A DNA stretch of 64,000 nucleotides from Aristolochia californica (GCA_029961685.1 JARWKL010000009.1:13325237-13389236); one strand, 5' to 3'. Positions 27,501 to 42,500 are shown, counted from the first letter of the stretch. Made by a program: numbers and translations. Notes: a model not told the origin generated them from the sequence alone.

Positions 27501-28264
27501 TTTATCTCTCTGTAATTTTCCATTGTGCATTTCCATTTTAGATGTATACATTTTTCCTAAATCAAAACGTGAGTTTTCATTTTTCCTTTCATCTCGTAGA
27601 CAAAAAAGAGACTAGATGACAACGAAATGAAGATTTTAGACTTTGTGTATGGAAAATATTTAAAGCAATCAGAAACGTAAGTAAAGAAAATTTATTCACA
27701 CACCACAAATGAACACAAAAGTTTTGTCATCCAAGTTTGGGAAATTCCACTAGTTCAACAACCCCAATTGATAGGAATTTGATAAGAATTAGATTTTTCT
27801 AAACATGCTTTAAAAAATGGATATGCATGATTGAAACAAGTTAAAGATGCAAATGAGCTATGGATCCAAACCATTTAAAGAGAATAACAAACCGCTTATT
27901 TAATTCTCAAGTGAACGTGCGGTGGGATATTTAACTGAGTCAAACAAGCCATTATTTTGCCCATTTACAAAAACCTGACCTAACGATCAATTATGATTGT
28001 AAAGTGATTTATCATGCGTAACGGGCCATATTTTTTATAGGGATGACTTTTGGGTTGGGATTCAACACTCAGTTAAAATTCCCTCGCCTCCCCTTTTCCC
28101 GACGATTGCAAAACCTGATATATAAAACCTAAAAAGAAGTTTAATTCCCTAAAAATTACAGAATTTTTTTGGAAATATATCTCTCTCTAATTTTCCATTG
28201 TACGTTTCCACTTTAGATGTATACTTTTTTCTTAAATCAAAACATGAGTTTTTACTTTTCCCAT
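21519..28264 (+). repeat. Array block, units 33-42, mostly alternating A and B/C
   Basis: Marks and types: 21,519 B; 22,190 A; 22,867 C/A hybrid; 23,542 A; 24,216 B/C; 24,893 A; 25,568 B/C; 26,243 A; 26,917 B/C; 27,590 A. The B/C units at 24,216 and 25,568 share AAAACAGCTC and a variant ATGTACATGC/ATGTACAAGC; they are 1,352 bp apart. This is a dimeric higher-order repeat of about 1.35 kb over 23.5-28.2 kb. I see no gene. Confidence 0.78.
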
Positions 28265-31200
28265 CATCTCGTAGACAAAACGGAGAATAGGTGACTACGA
28301 AATGAAAATTTTACAGTTTGTGTATGAAAAAAATTTAAAGCAATAAAAAAAGTAAGTAAAGAAAATTTATTCACACACCACAAATGAACACAAAAGCTTT
28401 TTCATCCAAGTTTGGGAAATTCCAATAGAACAACAACCCCAATAGCTTGGAATTTGATAAGAAAGAGATATTTCTACACATGCTTTAAAAAATGAATATG
28501 CATGCTTGAAATATGTTAAAGATGCAAATGACCTATGGATTCAAACCTTTTAAAGAGAATAAAATGTTTCTCATTAAATTATCAAGTGAACGTGCGGTGG
28601 GATATTTAACCGAGTCAAACAAGGCATTATTTTGCCCATTTAAAAAAAGCTGACCTAATGATCATTGATGATTGTAAACTGATTTATCATGCGTAATGGG
28701 CCATATTTTTGTAACGAATGACTTTTTGGTTGGGTTTCAACACTCAGTTAAAATTTCCTCTCCTCCCCTTTTCTCGACGATTGCACAACCTGATATATAA
28801 AAACAAGTTTAAATACCTAAAAATTATAGACACTTTTTGGAAATATCTCTCTCCATATTTTTGCATTGTGCATTTCCATTGTAGATGTGTACATTTTTCT
28901 TAAATCAAAACTTGAGTTTTCACTTTTGACTTCCTCTCACAGACAAAAAGGAGAATAGATGACAACGAAATGAAAATTTTAGATTTTGTGTATGGAAAAT
29001 ATTTAAAGCAATCACAACAGTAAGTAAAGAAAATTTAGTCACACACCACAAATGAACACAAAAGTTTTGTCATCCAACTTTGGGAAATTCCACTAGTGCA
29101 ACAACCACAATAGATTTGAATTTGATAAGAAAGAGATTTTTCTACTCATGCTTTAAAAAATGGATATGCATGCTTGAAACAAGTTAAAGATGCAAATGAG
29201 CTATGGATCCAAACCTTTTAAAAAGAATAACAAACCGCGCATTGAATTCTCAAGCAAACGTGCGTTGGGATATTTAACCAAGTCAAACAAGCCATTATTT
29301 TGCCCATTTACAAAAAGCTGACCTAACCATCACTGATGATTGTAAAGCGATTTATCATGCGTAACGCGCCATATTTTTGTATGGAATGACTTTTGGGTTG
29401 GGATTCAACACTCAGTTAAAATTCCCTCGCCTCCCCTTTTCCCGACGATTGCAAAACCTGATATATAAAACCTAAAAAGAGGTTTCAATCCCTAAAAATT
29501 ATAGAAACTTTTTTGAAATATCTTTCTCTATAATTTTGCATTGTGCATTTCCATTTTAGATGTATACTTTTTTCTTAAATCAAAACTTGAGTTTTCACTT
29601 TTCCCTTCATCTCGTAGACAAAACAAAGAATAGATGACAATGAAATGAAAATTTTAGACTTGGTGTATGGAAAAAAATTAAAGCAATAAAAAATGTAAGT
29701 AAGCAAAATTTATTCACACACCTCAAATGAACACAAAATTTTTGTCATCCAATTTTGGGAAATTCCACTAGTACAACAACCCCAATAGCTTGGAATTTGA
29801 TAAGAAAGAGATATTTCTACAGATGCTTTAAAAAATAGATATGCATGCTTGAAACATGTTAAAGATGCAAATGACCTATGGATCCAAACCTTTTAAAGAG
29901 AATAAAAAACTGCTCATTAAATTCTCAAGTGAACGTGCGGTGGGATATTTAACCGAGTCAAACAAGCCATTATTTTGCCCATTTAATAAAACCTGACCAA
30001 ACGATCATTGATGATTTTAAAGTGATTTATCATGCGTAACAGGCCATATTTTTTAAAGGAATGACCTTTGGGTTGGGATTCAACACTCAGTTAAAATTCC
30101 CTCGCCTCCCCTTTTCCCGACGATTGCAAAACCTAATATATAAAACCTAAAAAGAGGTTGAAATCCCTAAAAATTATGGAAACTTTTTTGAAATATCTCT
30201 TTCTATAATTTTCCATTGTGCATTTCTATTTTAGATGTATACCTTTTTCTTAAATTAAAACTTGAGTTTTCACTTTTCCCTTCATCTCGTAGACAAAACA
30301 GAGAATAGATGACAATGAAATGAAAATTTTAGACTTTGTGTATGGAAAAAAATTAAAGCAATAAAAAATGTAAGTAAGGAAAATTTATTCACACACCTCA
30401 AATGAACACAAAAGTTTTGTCATCCAATTTTGGGAAATTCCACTAGTACAACAACCCCAATAGCTTGGAATTTGATAAGAAAGAGATATTTCTACACATG
30501 CTTTAAAAAATAGATATGCATGCTTGAAACATGTTAAAGATGCAAATGACCTATGGATCCAAACCTTTTAAAGAGAATAAAAAACTGCTCATTAAATTCT
30601 CAAGTGAACGTGCGGTGGGATTTTAACCGAGTCAAACAAGCCATTATTTTGCCCATTTAATAAAACCTGACCAAACGATCATTGATGATTGTAAAGTGAT
30701 TTATCATGCGTAACAGGCCATATTTTTTAAAGGAATGACTTTTTGGTTGGGATTCAACACTCAGTTAAAATTCCCTCGCCTCTCCTTTACCCGACGATTG
30801 CAAAGCCTGATATATAAAAACAAAAAAGAGGTTTCAATCCCTAAAAAATACAAAAAATTTTCTGAAATATCTCTCTCTATTATTTTCAATTGTGCATATC
30901 CATTTTAGATGCACACTTTTTTCCTAAATCAAAACTTGAGTTTTCACTTTTCCCTTCATCTCGTAGACAAAAAAGAGAATAGATGACAACGAAATGAAAA
31001 TTTTAGACTTTGTGTATGGAAAATATTTAAAGCAATCACAACCGTAAGTAAAGAAAATTTATTCACACACCACATATGAACACAAAAGTGTTGTCATCCA
31101 AGTTTGGGAAATTCCACTAGTTCAACAACCCCATTAGATTGAAATTTGATAATAAAGAGATTTTTCTAGACATGCTTTAAAAAATGGATATGCATGCTTG

Positions 31201-31899
31201 AAACATGTTAAAGATGCAAATGAGCTATGGATCCAAACCTTTTAAAGAGAATAACAAGCCGCTCATTTAATTTTCAAGTGATCGTGCGGTGGGATATTTA
31301 ACCGAGTCAAACAAGCCATTATTTTGCCCATTTACAAAAAGCTGACCTAACGATCATTAATGATTGTAAAGTAATTTGTCAAGCGTAATAGGCCATATTT
31401 TTGTAAGGAATGACTTTAAGGTTGGGATTCAACACTTAGTTAAAATTCCCTCGCCTCTCCTTTTCCCGACGATTGCAAAAACTGATATATAAAAACTAAA
31501 AAGAGGTTTAAATCTCTAAAAATTACAGAAACTTTTTGGAAATATCTTTCTCTATAATTTTTCATTGTGCATTTCCATTTTAGATGTATACTTATTTCTT
31601 AAAACAAAACTTGAGTTTTCACTTTTCCCCTCATCTCGCAGACAAAACAGAGAATATGTGACAATGAAATGAAAATTTTAGAGTTTGTGTATGGAAAAAA
31701 TTTAAAGCAATAAAAAACGTAAGTAAAGAAAATTTATTCACACACCTCAAATGAACACAAAAGTTTTGTCATCCAAGTTTGGGAAATTCCACTAGAGCAA
31801 CAACCCCAATAGCTTGGAATTTGATAAGAAAAAGATATTTCTACACATGCTTTAAAAAATGGATATGCATGCTTGAAACATGTTAAAGATGCAAATGAC

Positions 31900-34425
31900 C
31901 TATGGATCCAAACCTTTAAAAGAGAATAAAAAGTTGCTCATTAAATTATCAAGTGAACGTGCGGTCGGATATTTAACCGAGTCAAACAAGCCATTATTTT
32001 GCCCATTTACAAAAAGCTGACCTAACAATCATTAATGATTGTAAAGTGATTTATCATGCGTAACGGGCCATATTTTTGTAAGGAATGACTTTTGGGTTGG
32101 GATTCAGCACTCAGTTAAAATTTCCTCGCCTCTCCTTTTCCCGACGATTGCAAAACCTGATATATAAAAACTAAAAAGAGGTTTAAATCCCTAAAAAATA
32201 CAGAATTTTTTTAGAAATATCACTCTCTATAATTTTCCTTTGTGCATTTCCTTTTTAGATGCATACATTTTTCCGAAATCAAAACTTGAGTTCTCACTTT
32301 TCCCTACATCTCGTAAACAAAAAAGAGAATAGATCACAACGAAATGAAAATTTTAGACTTTGTGTACGGAAAATATTCAAAGCAAGCACAACCATAAGTA
32401 AAGAAAATTTATTCATGCACCACATATGAACACAAAAGTTTTGTCATCCACGTTTGGGAAATTCCACTAGTTCAACAATCCTAATAGATTGGAATTTGAT
32501 AAGAGATTTTTCTACACATGCTTTAAAAAATGGATATGCATGCTTGAAACATGTTAATGATGCAAATGAGCTATGGATCCAAACCTTTTAAAGAGAATAA
32601 CAAACCGCTCATTTAAATCTCAAGTGAACGTGCGGTGAGATATTTAACCGAGTCAAACAAGCCATTATTTTGCCCATTTACAAAAAGCTGACCTAACGAT
32701 CATTGATGATTGTAAAGTGATTTATCATGCATAACGAGCCATATTTTTGTAAGGAATGACTTTTGAGCTGGGATTCAACACTCAGTTAAAATTCCCTCGC
32801 CTCCCCTTTTCCCGACGATTGCAAAACCTGATATATAAAAACTAAAAAATGGTTTATTTCCCTCAAAATTACATAAACTTTTTGGAAATATCTCTCTCAA
32901 TAGTTTTCCACTGTGCGTTTCCATTTTAGGTGTATACTTTTTTCTTAAATCAAAACATGAGTGTTCACTTTTCCCTTCATCTCGTAGACAAAACGGTGCA
33001 TAGGTGACAACGAAATGAAAATTTTGGAGTTCGTGTATGGAAAAAATTTAAAGCAATAAAAAAGGTAAGAAAAGAAAATTTATTTACACACCACAAATGA
33101 CCACAAAAGTTTTGTCATCCAAGTTTGGGAAATTCCACTAGAACAACAACCCCAATAGCTTGGAATTTGATAAGAAAGAGATATTTCTACACGTGCTTGA
33201 AAAAATGTATATGCATGCTTGAAACATGTTAAAGATGCAAATGACCTATGGATCCAAACCTTTAAAAGAGAATAAAAAGTTGTTCATTAAACTGTCAAGT
33301 GAACGTGCGGTGGGATATTTAACCGAGTCAAACAAGCCATTATTTTGCCCATTTACAAAAAGCTGACCTAACGATCATTGATGATTGTATACTGATTTAT
33401 CATGCGTAACGTGCCATATTTTTGTAACGAATGACTTTTTGGTTGGATTCAACACTCAGTTAAAATTCCCTCACCTCCCCTTTTCTCGACGATTGCAAAA
33501 CCTGATATATAAAAACTAAAAAGAGGTTTTAATCCCTAAAAATTACAGAAACTTTTTGGAAATATCTCTCTCCATATTTGTCCATTGTGCATTTCCATTT
33601 TAGATATGTACATTTTTCTTAAATCAAGACTAGAGTTTTCACTTTTTCATTCATCTCGTAGACAAAAAAGAGAACAGATGACAACGAAATGAAAATTTTA
33701 GACTTTGTGTATGGAGAAATTTGAAAGCAATAACAAACGTAAGTAAAGAAAATTTATTCACTCACCATAAATCAACACAAAAGTCTTTTCATCCAAGTGT
33801 GGGAAATTCCACTAGTTCAACAACCCCAATAGATTGGAATTTGATAAGAAAGAGATTTTTCTACACATGCTTTCAAAAATGGATTTGCATGCTTTGAACA
33901 TGTTAAAGAATCAAATGACCTATGGATCCAAACCTTTTAAAAAGAATAACAACCTGTTCATTGAATTCTCAAGTGAACGTGCGGTGGGATATTTAACTGA
34001 GTCAAACGAGCTGACCTAACGATCGTTGATGATTGTAAAGTGATTTATGATGCGTAACGGGCCATATTTTTGTAAGGAATGACTTTTGAGTTGGGATTCA
34101 ACACTCAGTTAAAATTCCCTCACCTCGCCTTTTCCCCACGATTGCAAAACCTGATATATAAAAGATAAAAAGAAGTTTAAATCCCTAAAAATTGCAGAAA
34201 ATTTTTGGAAATATCTCTCTCTATAATTTTGCATTGTACATTTTCATTTTAGATGTATACTTTATTCTTAAATCAAAACTTGAGTTTTCACTTTTCCCTT
34301 CATCTCGTAGACAAAACAGAGAATAGATGTCAACGAAATGAAAATTTTAGACTTTGTGGATGGAAAAAATTTAAAGCAATAAAAAACGTAAGTTAGGAAA
34401 ATTTATTTACACACCACAAATGTAC
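31900..34425 (+). repeat. Block duplication, left copy (matches ~40,520-43,385)
   Basis: About four units here share a series of private variants with a block about 8.62 kb to the right. Examples: GATTCAGCACTCA (32,101 and 40,720), CCCTACATCTCGTAAAC (32,303; CCCTACATATCG at 40,921), GACTTTTGAGCTGGG, TTTTAGGTGTATAC, TATACTGATTTATC, ATCCAAGTGTGGG (33,791 and 42,414), ATCGTTGATG and TTTGTGGATGG. The order is kept. This copy lacks the retrotransposon: at about 33,978 GAACGTGCGGTGGG is uninterrupted. The ends are approximate. Confidence 0.85.
33652..34300 (+). repeat. Type A unit with a 26-bp deletion at ~34,008; empty site for the retrotransposon
   Basis: The unit is 649 bp. GTCAAAC joins directly to GAGCTGACC at 34,001-34,013, so the usual AAGCCATTATTTTGCCCATTTAC stretch is gone. 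The paralogous unit at 42,276 keeps this stretch, so the loss followed the block duplication. The uninterrupted GTGCGGTGGG just upstream is the pre-insertion state of the TRIM target. Confidence 0.88.
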
Positions 34426-35651
34426 ACAAAAGTGTTTGTCATCCAATTTTTGGAAATTCCACTAGTACAACAACCCCAATAGCTTGGAATTTGATATGAA
34501 AGAGATATTTCTACACATGCTTTAAAAAATGGATATGCATGCTTGAAACATGTTAAAGATTCAAATGACCTATGGATCCAAACCTTTTAAAGAGAATAAA
34601 AAACTGCTCATTAAATTCTCAAGTGAACGTGCGGTGGGATATTTGACCGAGTCAAACAAGCCATTATTTTGCCCATTTACATAAAGCAGAGCAAACGATC
34701 ATTGATGATTGTAAAGTGATTGGTCATGCGTAACAAGCCACATTTTTGTAAGGAATGACTTTTGGGATGGGATTCAACACTCAGTTAAAATTCCCTCGCC
34801 TCTCCTTTTCCTGACAATTGCAAAACATGATATATAAAAACTAAAAAGAGGTTTAAATCCCTAAAAAATACAGAAACCTTTTTGGAAATATCTCTCTCCA
34901 TAATTTTCCATTGTGCATTTAAATTTTAGATGTATACCTTTTTCCAAAATCAAAACTTGAGTTTTCACTTTTCCCTTCATCTCAAAGGCAAAAAAGAGAA
35001 TATATGACAACGAAATGAAAATTTTAGACTTTGTGTATGGAAAATATTTAAAGCAATCACAACCGTAAGTAAAGAAAATTTATTCACACACCACATATGA
35101 ACACAAAAGTTTTGTCATCCAAGTTTGGGAAATTCCACTAGTTCAACAACCGCAATAGATTGGAATTTGATAAGAAAGAGATTTTTCTAGACATGCTTTA
35201 AAAAATGGATATGCATGCTTGAAACAAGTTAAAGATGCAAATGAGCTATGGATCCAAACCTTTTAAAGAAAATAACAAACCGCTCATTTAATTCTCAAGT
35301 GAACGTGCGATGGGATATTTAACCGAGTCAAACAAGCCATTATTTTGCCATTTACAAAAAGCTGACCTAACGGTCATTGATGATTGTAAGGCGATTTATC
35401 ATGCGTAACAAACCATATTTTTGTAAGAAATGACTTTTGGGTTGGGATTCAACACTCAGTTAAAATTCCCTCGCCTCTCCGTTTCCCGACGATTGCAAAA
35501 CATGATATATAAAAACTAAAAAGAGGTTTAAATCCCTAAAAAATACAGAAACTTTTTGGAAATATCTCTCTCCATAATTTTCCATTGTGCATTTCAATTT
35601 TAGATGTATACATTTTTCCTAAATCAAAACTTGAGTTTTCACTTTTCCCTT

Positions 35652-36880
35652 CATCTCAAAGGCAAAAAAGAGAATATATGACAACGAAATGAAAATTTTA
35701 GACTTTGTGTATGGAAAATATTTAAAGCAATCATAACCGTAAGTAAAGAAAATTTATTCACACACCACATATGAACATAAAATTTTTGTCATCCACGTTT
35801 GGGAAATTCCACAAGTTCAACAACCCCAATAGATTGGAATTTGATAAGAAAGAAATATTTCTACACATGCTTAAAAAAATGGATATGCATGCTTGAAACA
35901 TGTTAAAGATGAAAATGAGCTATGGATCCAAACCTTTTAAAGAGAATAACAAACCGCTCATTAATTCTAGAGTGAACGTGCGGTGGGATATTTAACCGAG
36001 TCTAACAAGCCATTATTTTGCCCATTTACAAAAAGCTGACCTAACGATCGGTGATGATTGTAAAGTGATTTATCATGCGTAACGGGCCATATTTTTGTAA
36101 GGAATGACTTTTGGGTTGGGATTCAACACTCAGTTAAAATGTACTCGCCTCCCCTTTTACCGACGATTGTAAAACCTGATATATAAAAACTAAAAAGTGG
36201 TTTAAATCCCTAAAAATTAAAGAAACTATTTGGAAATATCTCTCGCTATAATTTTGCATTGTACATTTCCATTTTAAAGCAATCACAACCGTAAGTAAAG
36301 AAAATTTATTCACACACCACAAATGAACACAAAAGTTTTGTCATCCAAGTTTGGGAAATTGCATTAGAACAATAACCCCAATAGCTTGGAATTTCATAAG
36401 AAAGAGATATATTTCTACACATGCTTTAAAAAATGGATATGCATGCTTGGAACATGTTAAAGATGCAAATGACCTATGGATCCAAACCATTTAAAAAAAA
36501 TAAAAAACCGCTCATTGAATTCTCAAGTGAACGTGCAGTGGGATATTTAACCGAGTCAGACAAGCCATTATTTTGCCCATTTACAAAAAACTGACCTAAC
36601 GATCATTGATGATTGTAAACTGATTTATCCTGCGCAGTGGACCATATTTTTGTAATGAATGACTTTTTGGTTGGGATTCAACACTCAGTTAAAATTCCCT
36701 CGCCTCCCCTTTTCTCGACGATTGCAAAACCTGATATATAAAAATTAAAAAGAGGTTTAAATCCCTAAAAATTACAGAAACTTTTTGGAAATATCTCTCT
36801 CTATAATTTTCCATTGTGCGTTTCCATTTTAGATGTATACTTTTTTCTTAAATAAAAACATGAGTTTTAACTTTTCCCTT
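35652..36880 (+). repeat. Pair of units with a ~122-bp deletion at 36,273-36,276
   Basis: The mark spacing is 1,229 bp instead of about 1,350. At 36,271 CATTTTA runs into AAGCAATCAC. Compared with the previous unit (35,603-35,724), 122 bp is missing, and TTTA is present at both ends of the missing piece. The loss removes the palindrome ATGTATAC, the pyrimidine tract and CATCTCGTAGAC, and overlaps the deletion near 16,147. Confidence 0.9.
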
Positions 36881-38902
36881 CATCACGTAGACAAAACAGA
36901 GAATAGGTGACAACGAAATGAAAATTTTAGAGTTTGGGTGTGGAAAAATTTAAAACAATAAAAAATGTAAGTAAAGAATATTTATTCACACACCACAAAT
37001 GAACACAAAAGTTTTGTCATCCAAGTTTGGGAAATTCCACTAGAACAACAACCCCAATAGCTTGGAATTTGATAAGAAAGAGATATTTCTACACATGCTT
37101 TAAAAAATGGATATGCACGCTTGAAAATGTTAAAGATGCAAATGACCTACGGATCCAAACCTTTTAAAGAGAATAAAAAGTTGATCATTAAATTATCATG
37201 TGAACGTGCGGTGGGATATTTAACCGAGTCAAACAAGCCATTATTTTGCCCATTTACAAAAAGCTGACCTAACGATCATTGATGATTCTAAAGTGATTTA
37301 TCATGCGTAACGAGCCATATTTTTGTAAGCAATGACTTTTCGCTTGGGATTCAAGACTCAGTTAAAATTCACTCGCCTCCCCTTTTCCCGATGATTGTAA
37401 AACCTTATATATAAAAACTAAAAAGAGGTTTAAATCCCTAAAAATTACAGAAATTTTTTGGAAATATCTCTCTCTATAATTTTGCATTGTACATTTCCAT
37501 TTTAGATGTATACTTTTTTCTTAAATCAAAAATTCAGTTTTCACTTTTCTCTTCATCTCGTAGACAAAACAGAGAATAGATGACAATGAAATGAAAATTT
37601 TAGACTTTGTGTGTGGAAAAAATTTAAAGCAATAAAAAACGTTAGTAAGGAAAATTTATTCACACACCACAAATGAATACAAAAGTTTTGTCATCCAATT
37701 TTGGGAAATTCCACTTGTACAACAACCCCAATAGTTTGGAATTTGATAAGAAAGAGATATTCCTACACATGCTTTAAAAAATGGATAAGCATGCTTGAAA
37801 CATGTTGAAGATGCAAATGACCTATGGATCCAAACCTTTTAAAGAGAATAAAAAGCTGCTCATTAAATTCTTAAGTGAACGTACGGTGGGATATTTAACC
37901 AAGTCAAACAAGCAATTAATTTGCCCATTTAAAAAAAGCTGACCAAACTATCATTGATGATTGTAAAGTGATTTATCAAGCGTAACAGGCCATATTTTTG
38001 TAAGGAATAACTTTTGGGTTGGGATTCAACACTCAGTTAAAATTCCCTGGCCTCCCCTTTTCTCGACAATTGCAAAACCAGATATATAAAAACTAAAAAG
38101 AGGTTTAAATCCCTTAAAAATACAGAAGTTTTTTTTGAAATATCTCTCTCTATAATTTTCCATTGGGCATTTCCATTTTAGATGTATACATTTTTCCTAA
38201 ATCAAACTTGAGTTTTCACTTTTCCCTTTATCTCGTAGACAAAAAAGAGAATAGATGACAACAAATTGAAAATTTTAGACTTTGTGTATGGAAAATATTT
38301 AAAGCAATCACAACCGTAAGTAAGAAAAATTTATTCACACACCACATATGAACACAAAAGTTTTGTCATCCAAGTTTGGGAAATTCCACTAGTTCAACAA
38401 CCCCAATAGATTGGAATTTGATAAGAAAGAGATTTTTCTACACATGCTTTAAAAAATGCATATGCATGCTTGAAACATGTTAAAGATGCAAATGAGCTAT
38501 GGATCCAAACCTTTTAAAGAGAATAACAAACCGCTCATTTAATTCTCAAGTGAACATGCATTGGGATATTTAACAGAGTCAAACAAGCCATTATTTTGCC
38601 CATTCACAAAAAGCTGAACTAACGATCATTGATGATTGAAAAGTGATTTATCATGCGTAACGGGCCATATGTTTGTAAGGAATGACTTTTGCATTGGGAT
38701 TCAACACTTAGTTAAAATTCGCTCCCCTCCCCATTTCCCGACGAATGCAAAACCTGATATATAAAACCTAATAAGAGGTTTAAATCCCAAAAAATTACAG
38801 AAAGTTTTTGGAAATATCTCTCTCTATAATTTTCCAATGTGCGTTTCCATTTTAGATGTATACTTTTTTCTTAAATAAAAACATGAGTTTCACTTTTCCC
38901 TT

Positions 38903-39577
38903 CATCTCGTAGACAAAACAGAGAATCGGTGACAACGAAATGAAAATTTTAGAGTTTGTGTATAGAAAAAATTTTAAGCAATAAAAAATGTAAGTAAAGA
39001 AAATTTATTCACACACCACAAATGAATACAAAAGTTTTGTCATCCAAGTATGGGAAATTCCACTAGAACAACAACCCCAATAGCTTGGAATTTGATAAGA
39101 AAGAGATATTTCTACACTTGCTTTGAAACATGGATATGCATGCTTGAAACATGTTAAAGATGCAAATGACCTATGGATCCAAACCTTTTAAAGAGAATAA
39201 AAAGTTGCTCATTAAATTATCAAGTGAATGTGCGGTGGGATATTTAACCCAGTCAAACAAGCCATTATTTTGCCCATTTTCAAAAAGCTGACCAAACGAT
39301 CATTGATGATTGTAAAGTTATTTATCATGTGTAACAGGCCATATTTTTGTAAGGAATGACTTTTGGGTTGGGATTCAACACTCAATTAAAATTTCCTCGC
39401 CTCTCCTTTTCCCGACGATTGCAAAACCTGATATATAAAAACTAAAAAGAGGTTTAAATCCCTAAAAAATACAGAAACTTTTTTGAAATATCTCTCTCTA
39501 TAATTTTCCATTGTGCATTTCCATTTTAGATGTATACATTTTTCCTAAATCAAAACTTGAGTTTTCACTTTTCCCTT
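38903..39577 (+). repeat. Reference satellite unit, type B
   Basis: This 675-bp unit has the type B signature: AACAACAACCCCAATAGCTT near 39,067, GAGATATTTCTAC, and AAAAAGTTGCTCATTAAATT with TATCAAGTG near 39,198-39,225. Many B units also carry ACGAATGACTTTTTGGTTGGG, which this copy lacks. B units usually sit next to A units. Confidence 0.85.
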
Positions 39578-42500
39578 CATCTCATAGACAAAAAAGAGAA
39601 TAGATGACAACGAAATGAAAATTTTAGACTTTGTGTACGGAAAATATTTAAAGCGATCACAACCGTAAGTAAAGAAAATTTATTCACACACCACTTATGA
39701 ACACAAAAGTTTTGTCATCCAAGTTTGGGAAATTCGACAAGTTCAACAACCCCAATATATTGGAATTTGATAAGAAAGATATTTCTACACATGCTTTAAA
39801 AAATGGATATGCATGCTTGAAACATGTAAAGATGCAAATGAGCTATGGATCCAATCCTTTTAAAGAAAATAACAAACCGCTCATTTAATTCTCAAGTGAA
39901 CGTGTGGTGGGATATTTAACCGAGTCAAACAAGCCATTATTTTGCCCATTTACAAAAAGCTGAACTAACGATCATTGATGATTGAAAAGTGATTTATCAT
40001 GCGTAACAGGCCATATTTTTGTAAGGAATGACTTTTACGTTGGGATTCAACACTCAGTTAAAATTCACTCGCCTCCCCTTTTCCCGACGATTTTTAAAAC
40101 CTGATATATAAAAACAAAAAAGAGGTTTAAATCCCTAAAAATTACAGAAACATTTTGGAAATATGTCTCACTATAATTTTCCATTGTGCGTTTCCATTTT
40201 AGATGTATACTTTTTTCTTAAATTAAAACTTGAGTTTTCACTTTTCCCTTCATCTCGTAGATAAAACAGAGAATAGGTGACAACGAAATGAAAATTTTAG
40301 AGTTTGTGTATAGAAAAAATTTAAAGCAATAAAAAACGTAAGAAAATAAAATTTATTCACACACCAAAAATGAACACAAAAGTTTTGTCATCCAAGTTTG
40401 GGAAATTCCACTAGAACAACAACCCCAATAGCTTGGAATTTGATAAGAAAGAGATATTTCTACATGTGCTTTAAAAAATGGATATGCATGCTTGAAACAT
40501 GTTAAAGATGCAAATGACCTATGGATCCAAACCTGAAAAAGAGAATAAAAAGTTGCTCATTAAATTATCAAGTGAACGTACGGTGGGATATTTAACCGAG
40601 TCAAACAAGCCATTATTTTGCCCATTTACATAAAGCTGACCTAACAATCATTGATGATTGTAAAGTGATTTATCATGCGTAACGGGCCATATTTTTGTAA
40701 GGAATGACTTTTGGGTTGGGATTCAGCACTCACTTAAAATTCCCTCACCTCTCCTTTTCCCGACGATTGCAAAACCTGATATATAAAAACTAAAAAGAGG
40801 TTTAAATCCCTAAAAAATACAGAAACTTTTTGGAAATATCACTCTCTATAATTTTCCATTGTGCATTTCCATTTTAGATGTATACATTTTTCCGAAATCA
40901 AAACTTGAGTTTTCACTTTTCCCTACATATCGTAAACAAAAATGAGAATAGATGACAACGAAATGAAAATTTTAGACTTTGTGTACGGAAAATATTCAAA
41001 GCAATCACAACCATAAGTAAAGAAAATTTATTCACACACCACATATCAACACAAAAGTTTTGTCATCCATGTTTGGGAAATTCCACTAGTTCAACAACCC
41101 CAATAGATTGGAATTTGATAAGAAAGAGAGTTTTCTACACATGCTTTAAAAAATGGATATGCATGCTTGAAACATGTTAAAGATACAAATGAGCTATGGT
41201 TCCAAAACTTTTAAAGAGAATAACAAACCGCTCATTTAAATCTCAAGTGAACGTGCGGTGAGATATTTAACCGAGTCAAACAAGCCATTATTTTGTCCAT
41301 TTAAAAAAAGCTGACCTAACGATCATTGATGATTGTAAAGTGATTTATCATGCGTAACGGGCCATATTTTTGTAAGGAATGACTTTTGAGCTGGGATTCA
41401 ACACTCACTTAAAATTCCCTCGCCTCCCCATTTCCAGACAATTGCAAAACCTGATATATAAAAACTAAAAAGAGTTTTAAATCTCTAAAAATTACAGAAA
41501 CCTTTTCGAAATATCTCTCTCAATAATTTTCCATTGTGCGTTTCCATTTTAGGTGTATACTTTTTTCTTAAATCAAAACATGAGTGTTGACTTTTCCCTT
41601 CATCTCGTAGACAAAACGGCGAATAGGTGACAACGAAATGAAAATTTTGGATTTCGTGTATGGAAAAAATTTAAAGCAATAAAAAACGTAAGAGAAGAAA
41701 ATTTATTCACACACCACAAATGAACACAAAAGTTTTGTCATCCAAGTTTGGAAAATTCCACTAGAATAACAACCCCAATAGCTTGGAATTTGATAAGAAA
41801 GAGATATTTCTACACATGCTTTAAAAAATGGATATGCATGCTTGAAACATGTTAAAGATGCAAATGACCTATGGATCCAAACGTTTAAAAGAGAATAAAA
41901 AGTTGTTCATTAAATTATCAAGTGAACGTGCGGTGGGATATTTAACCGAGTCAAACAAGCCATTATTTTGCCCATTTACAAAAAGCTGACCTAACGATCA
42001 TTGATGATTGTATACTGATTTATCATGCGTAACGGGCCATTTTTTTGTAACGAATGACTTTTTGGTTGGATTCAACACTCAGTTAAAATTCCCTCACCTC
42101 CCCTTTTCTCGACGATTGCAAATCCTAATATATAAAAACTAAAAAGAGGTTTTAATCCCTAAAAATTACAAAAAAAATTTTGGAAATATCTATCTCCATA
42201 TTTGTCCATTGTGCATTTCCATTTTAGATATGTACATTTTTCTTAAATCAAAACTTGAGTTTTCACTTTTTCATTCATCTCGTAGAATAAAAAGAGAATC
42301 GATGATAACGAAATGAAAATTTTAGACTTGTGTATGGAGAAAATTTAAAGCAATAACGAACGTAAGTAAAGAAAATTTATTCACTCACCACAAATGAACA
42401 CAAAAGTTTTGTCATCCAAGTGTGGGAAATTCCACTAGTTCAACAACCCCAATAGATTGGAATTTGATAAGAAAGAGATTTTTCTACACATGCTTTCAAA

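Larger units (their letters stand above)
28265..36880 (+). repeat. Array block, units 43-55, mixed types
   Basis: Marks and types: 28,265 B; 28,933 A; 29,608 C; 30,283 C; 30,957 A; 31,632 B; 32,307 A; 32,978 B; 33,652 A; 34,301 C; 34,978 A; 35,652 A; unit 55, B-like then A-like, with its mark deleted near 36,276. The two C units at 29,608 and 30,283 are near copies: both have CACACACCTCAAATG and CCCATTTAATAAAACCTG, 675 bp apart. The units at 34,978 and 35,652 share CATCTCAAAGGC and GAATATATGAC, 674 bp apart. These are recent single-unit duplications. Confidence 0.78.
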
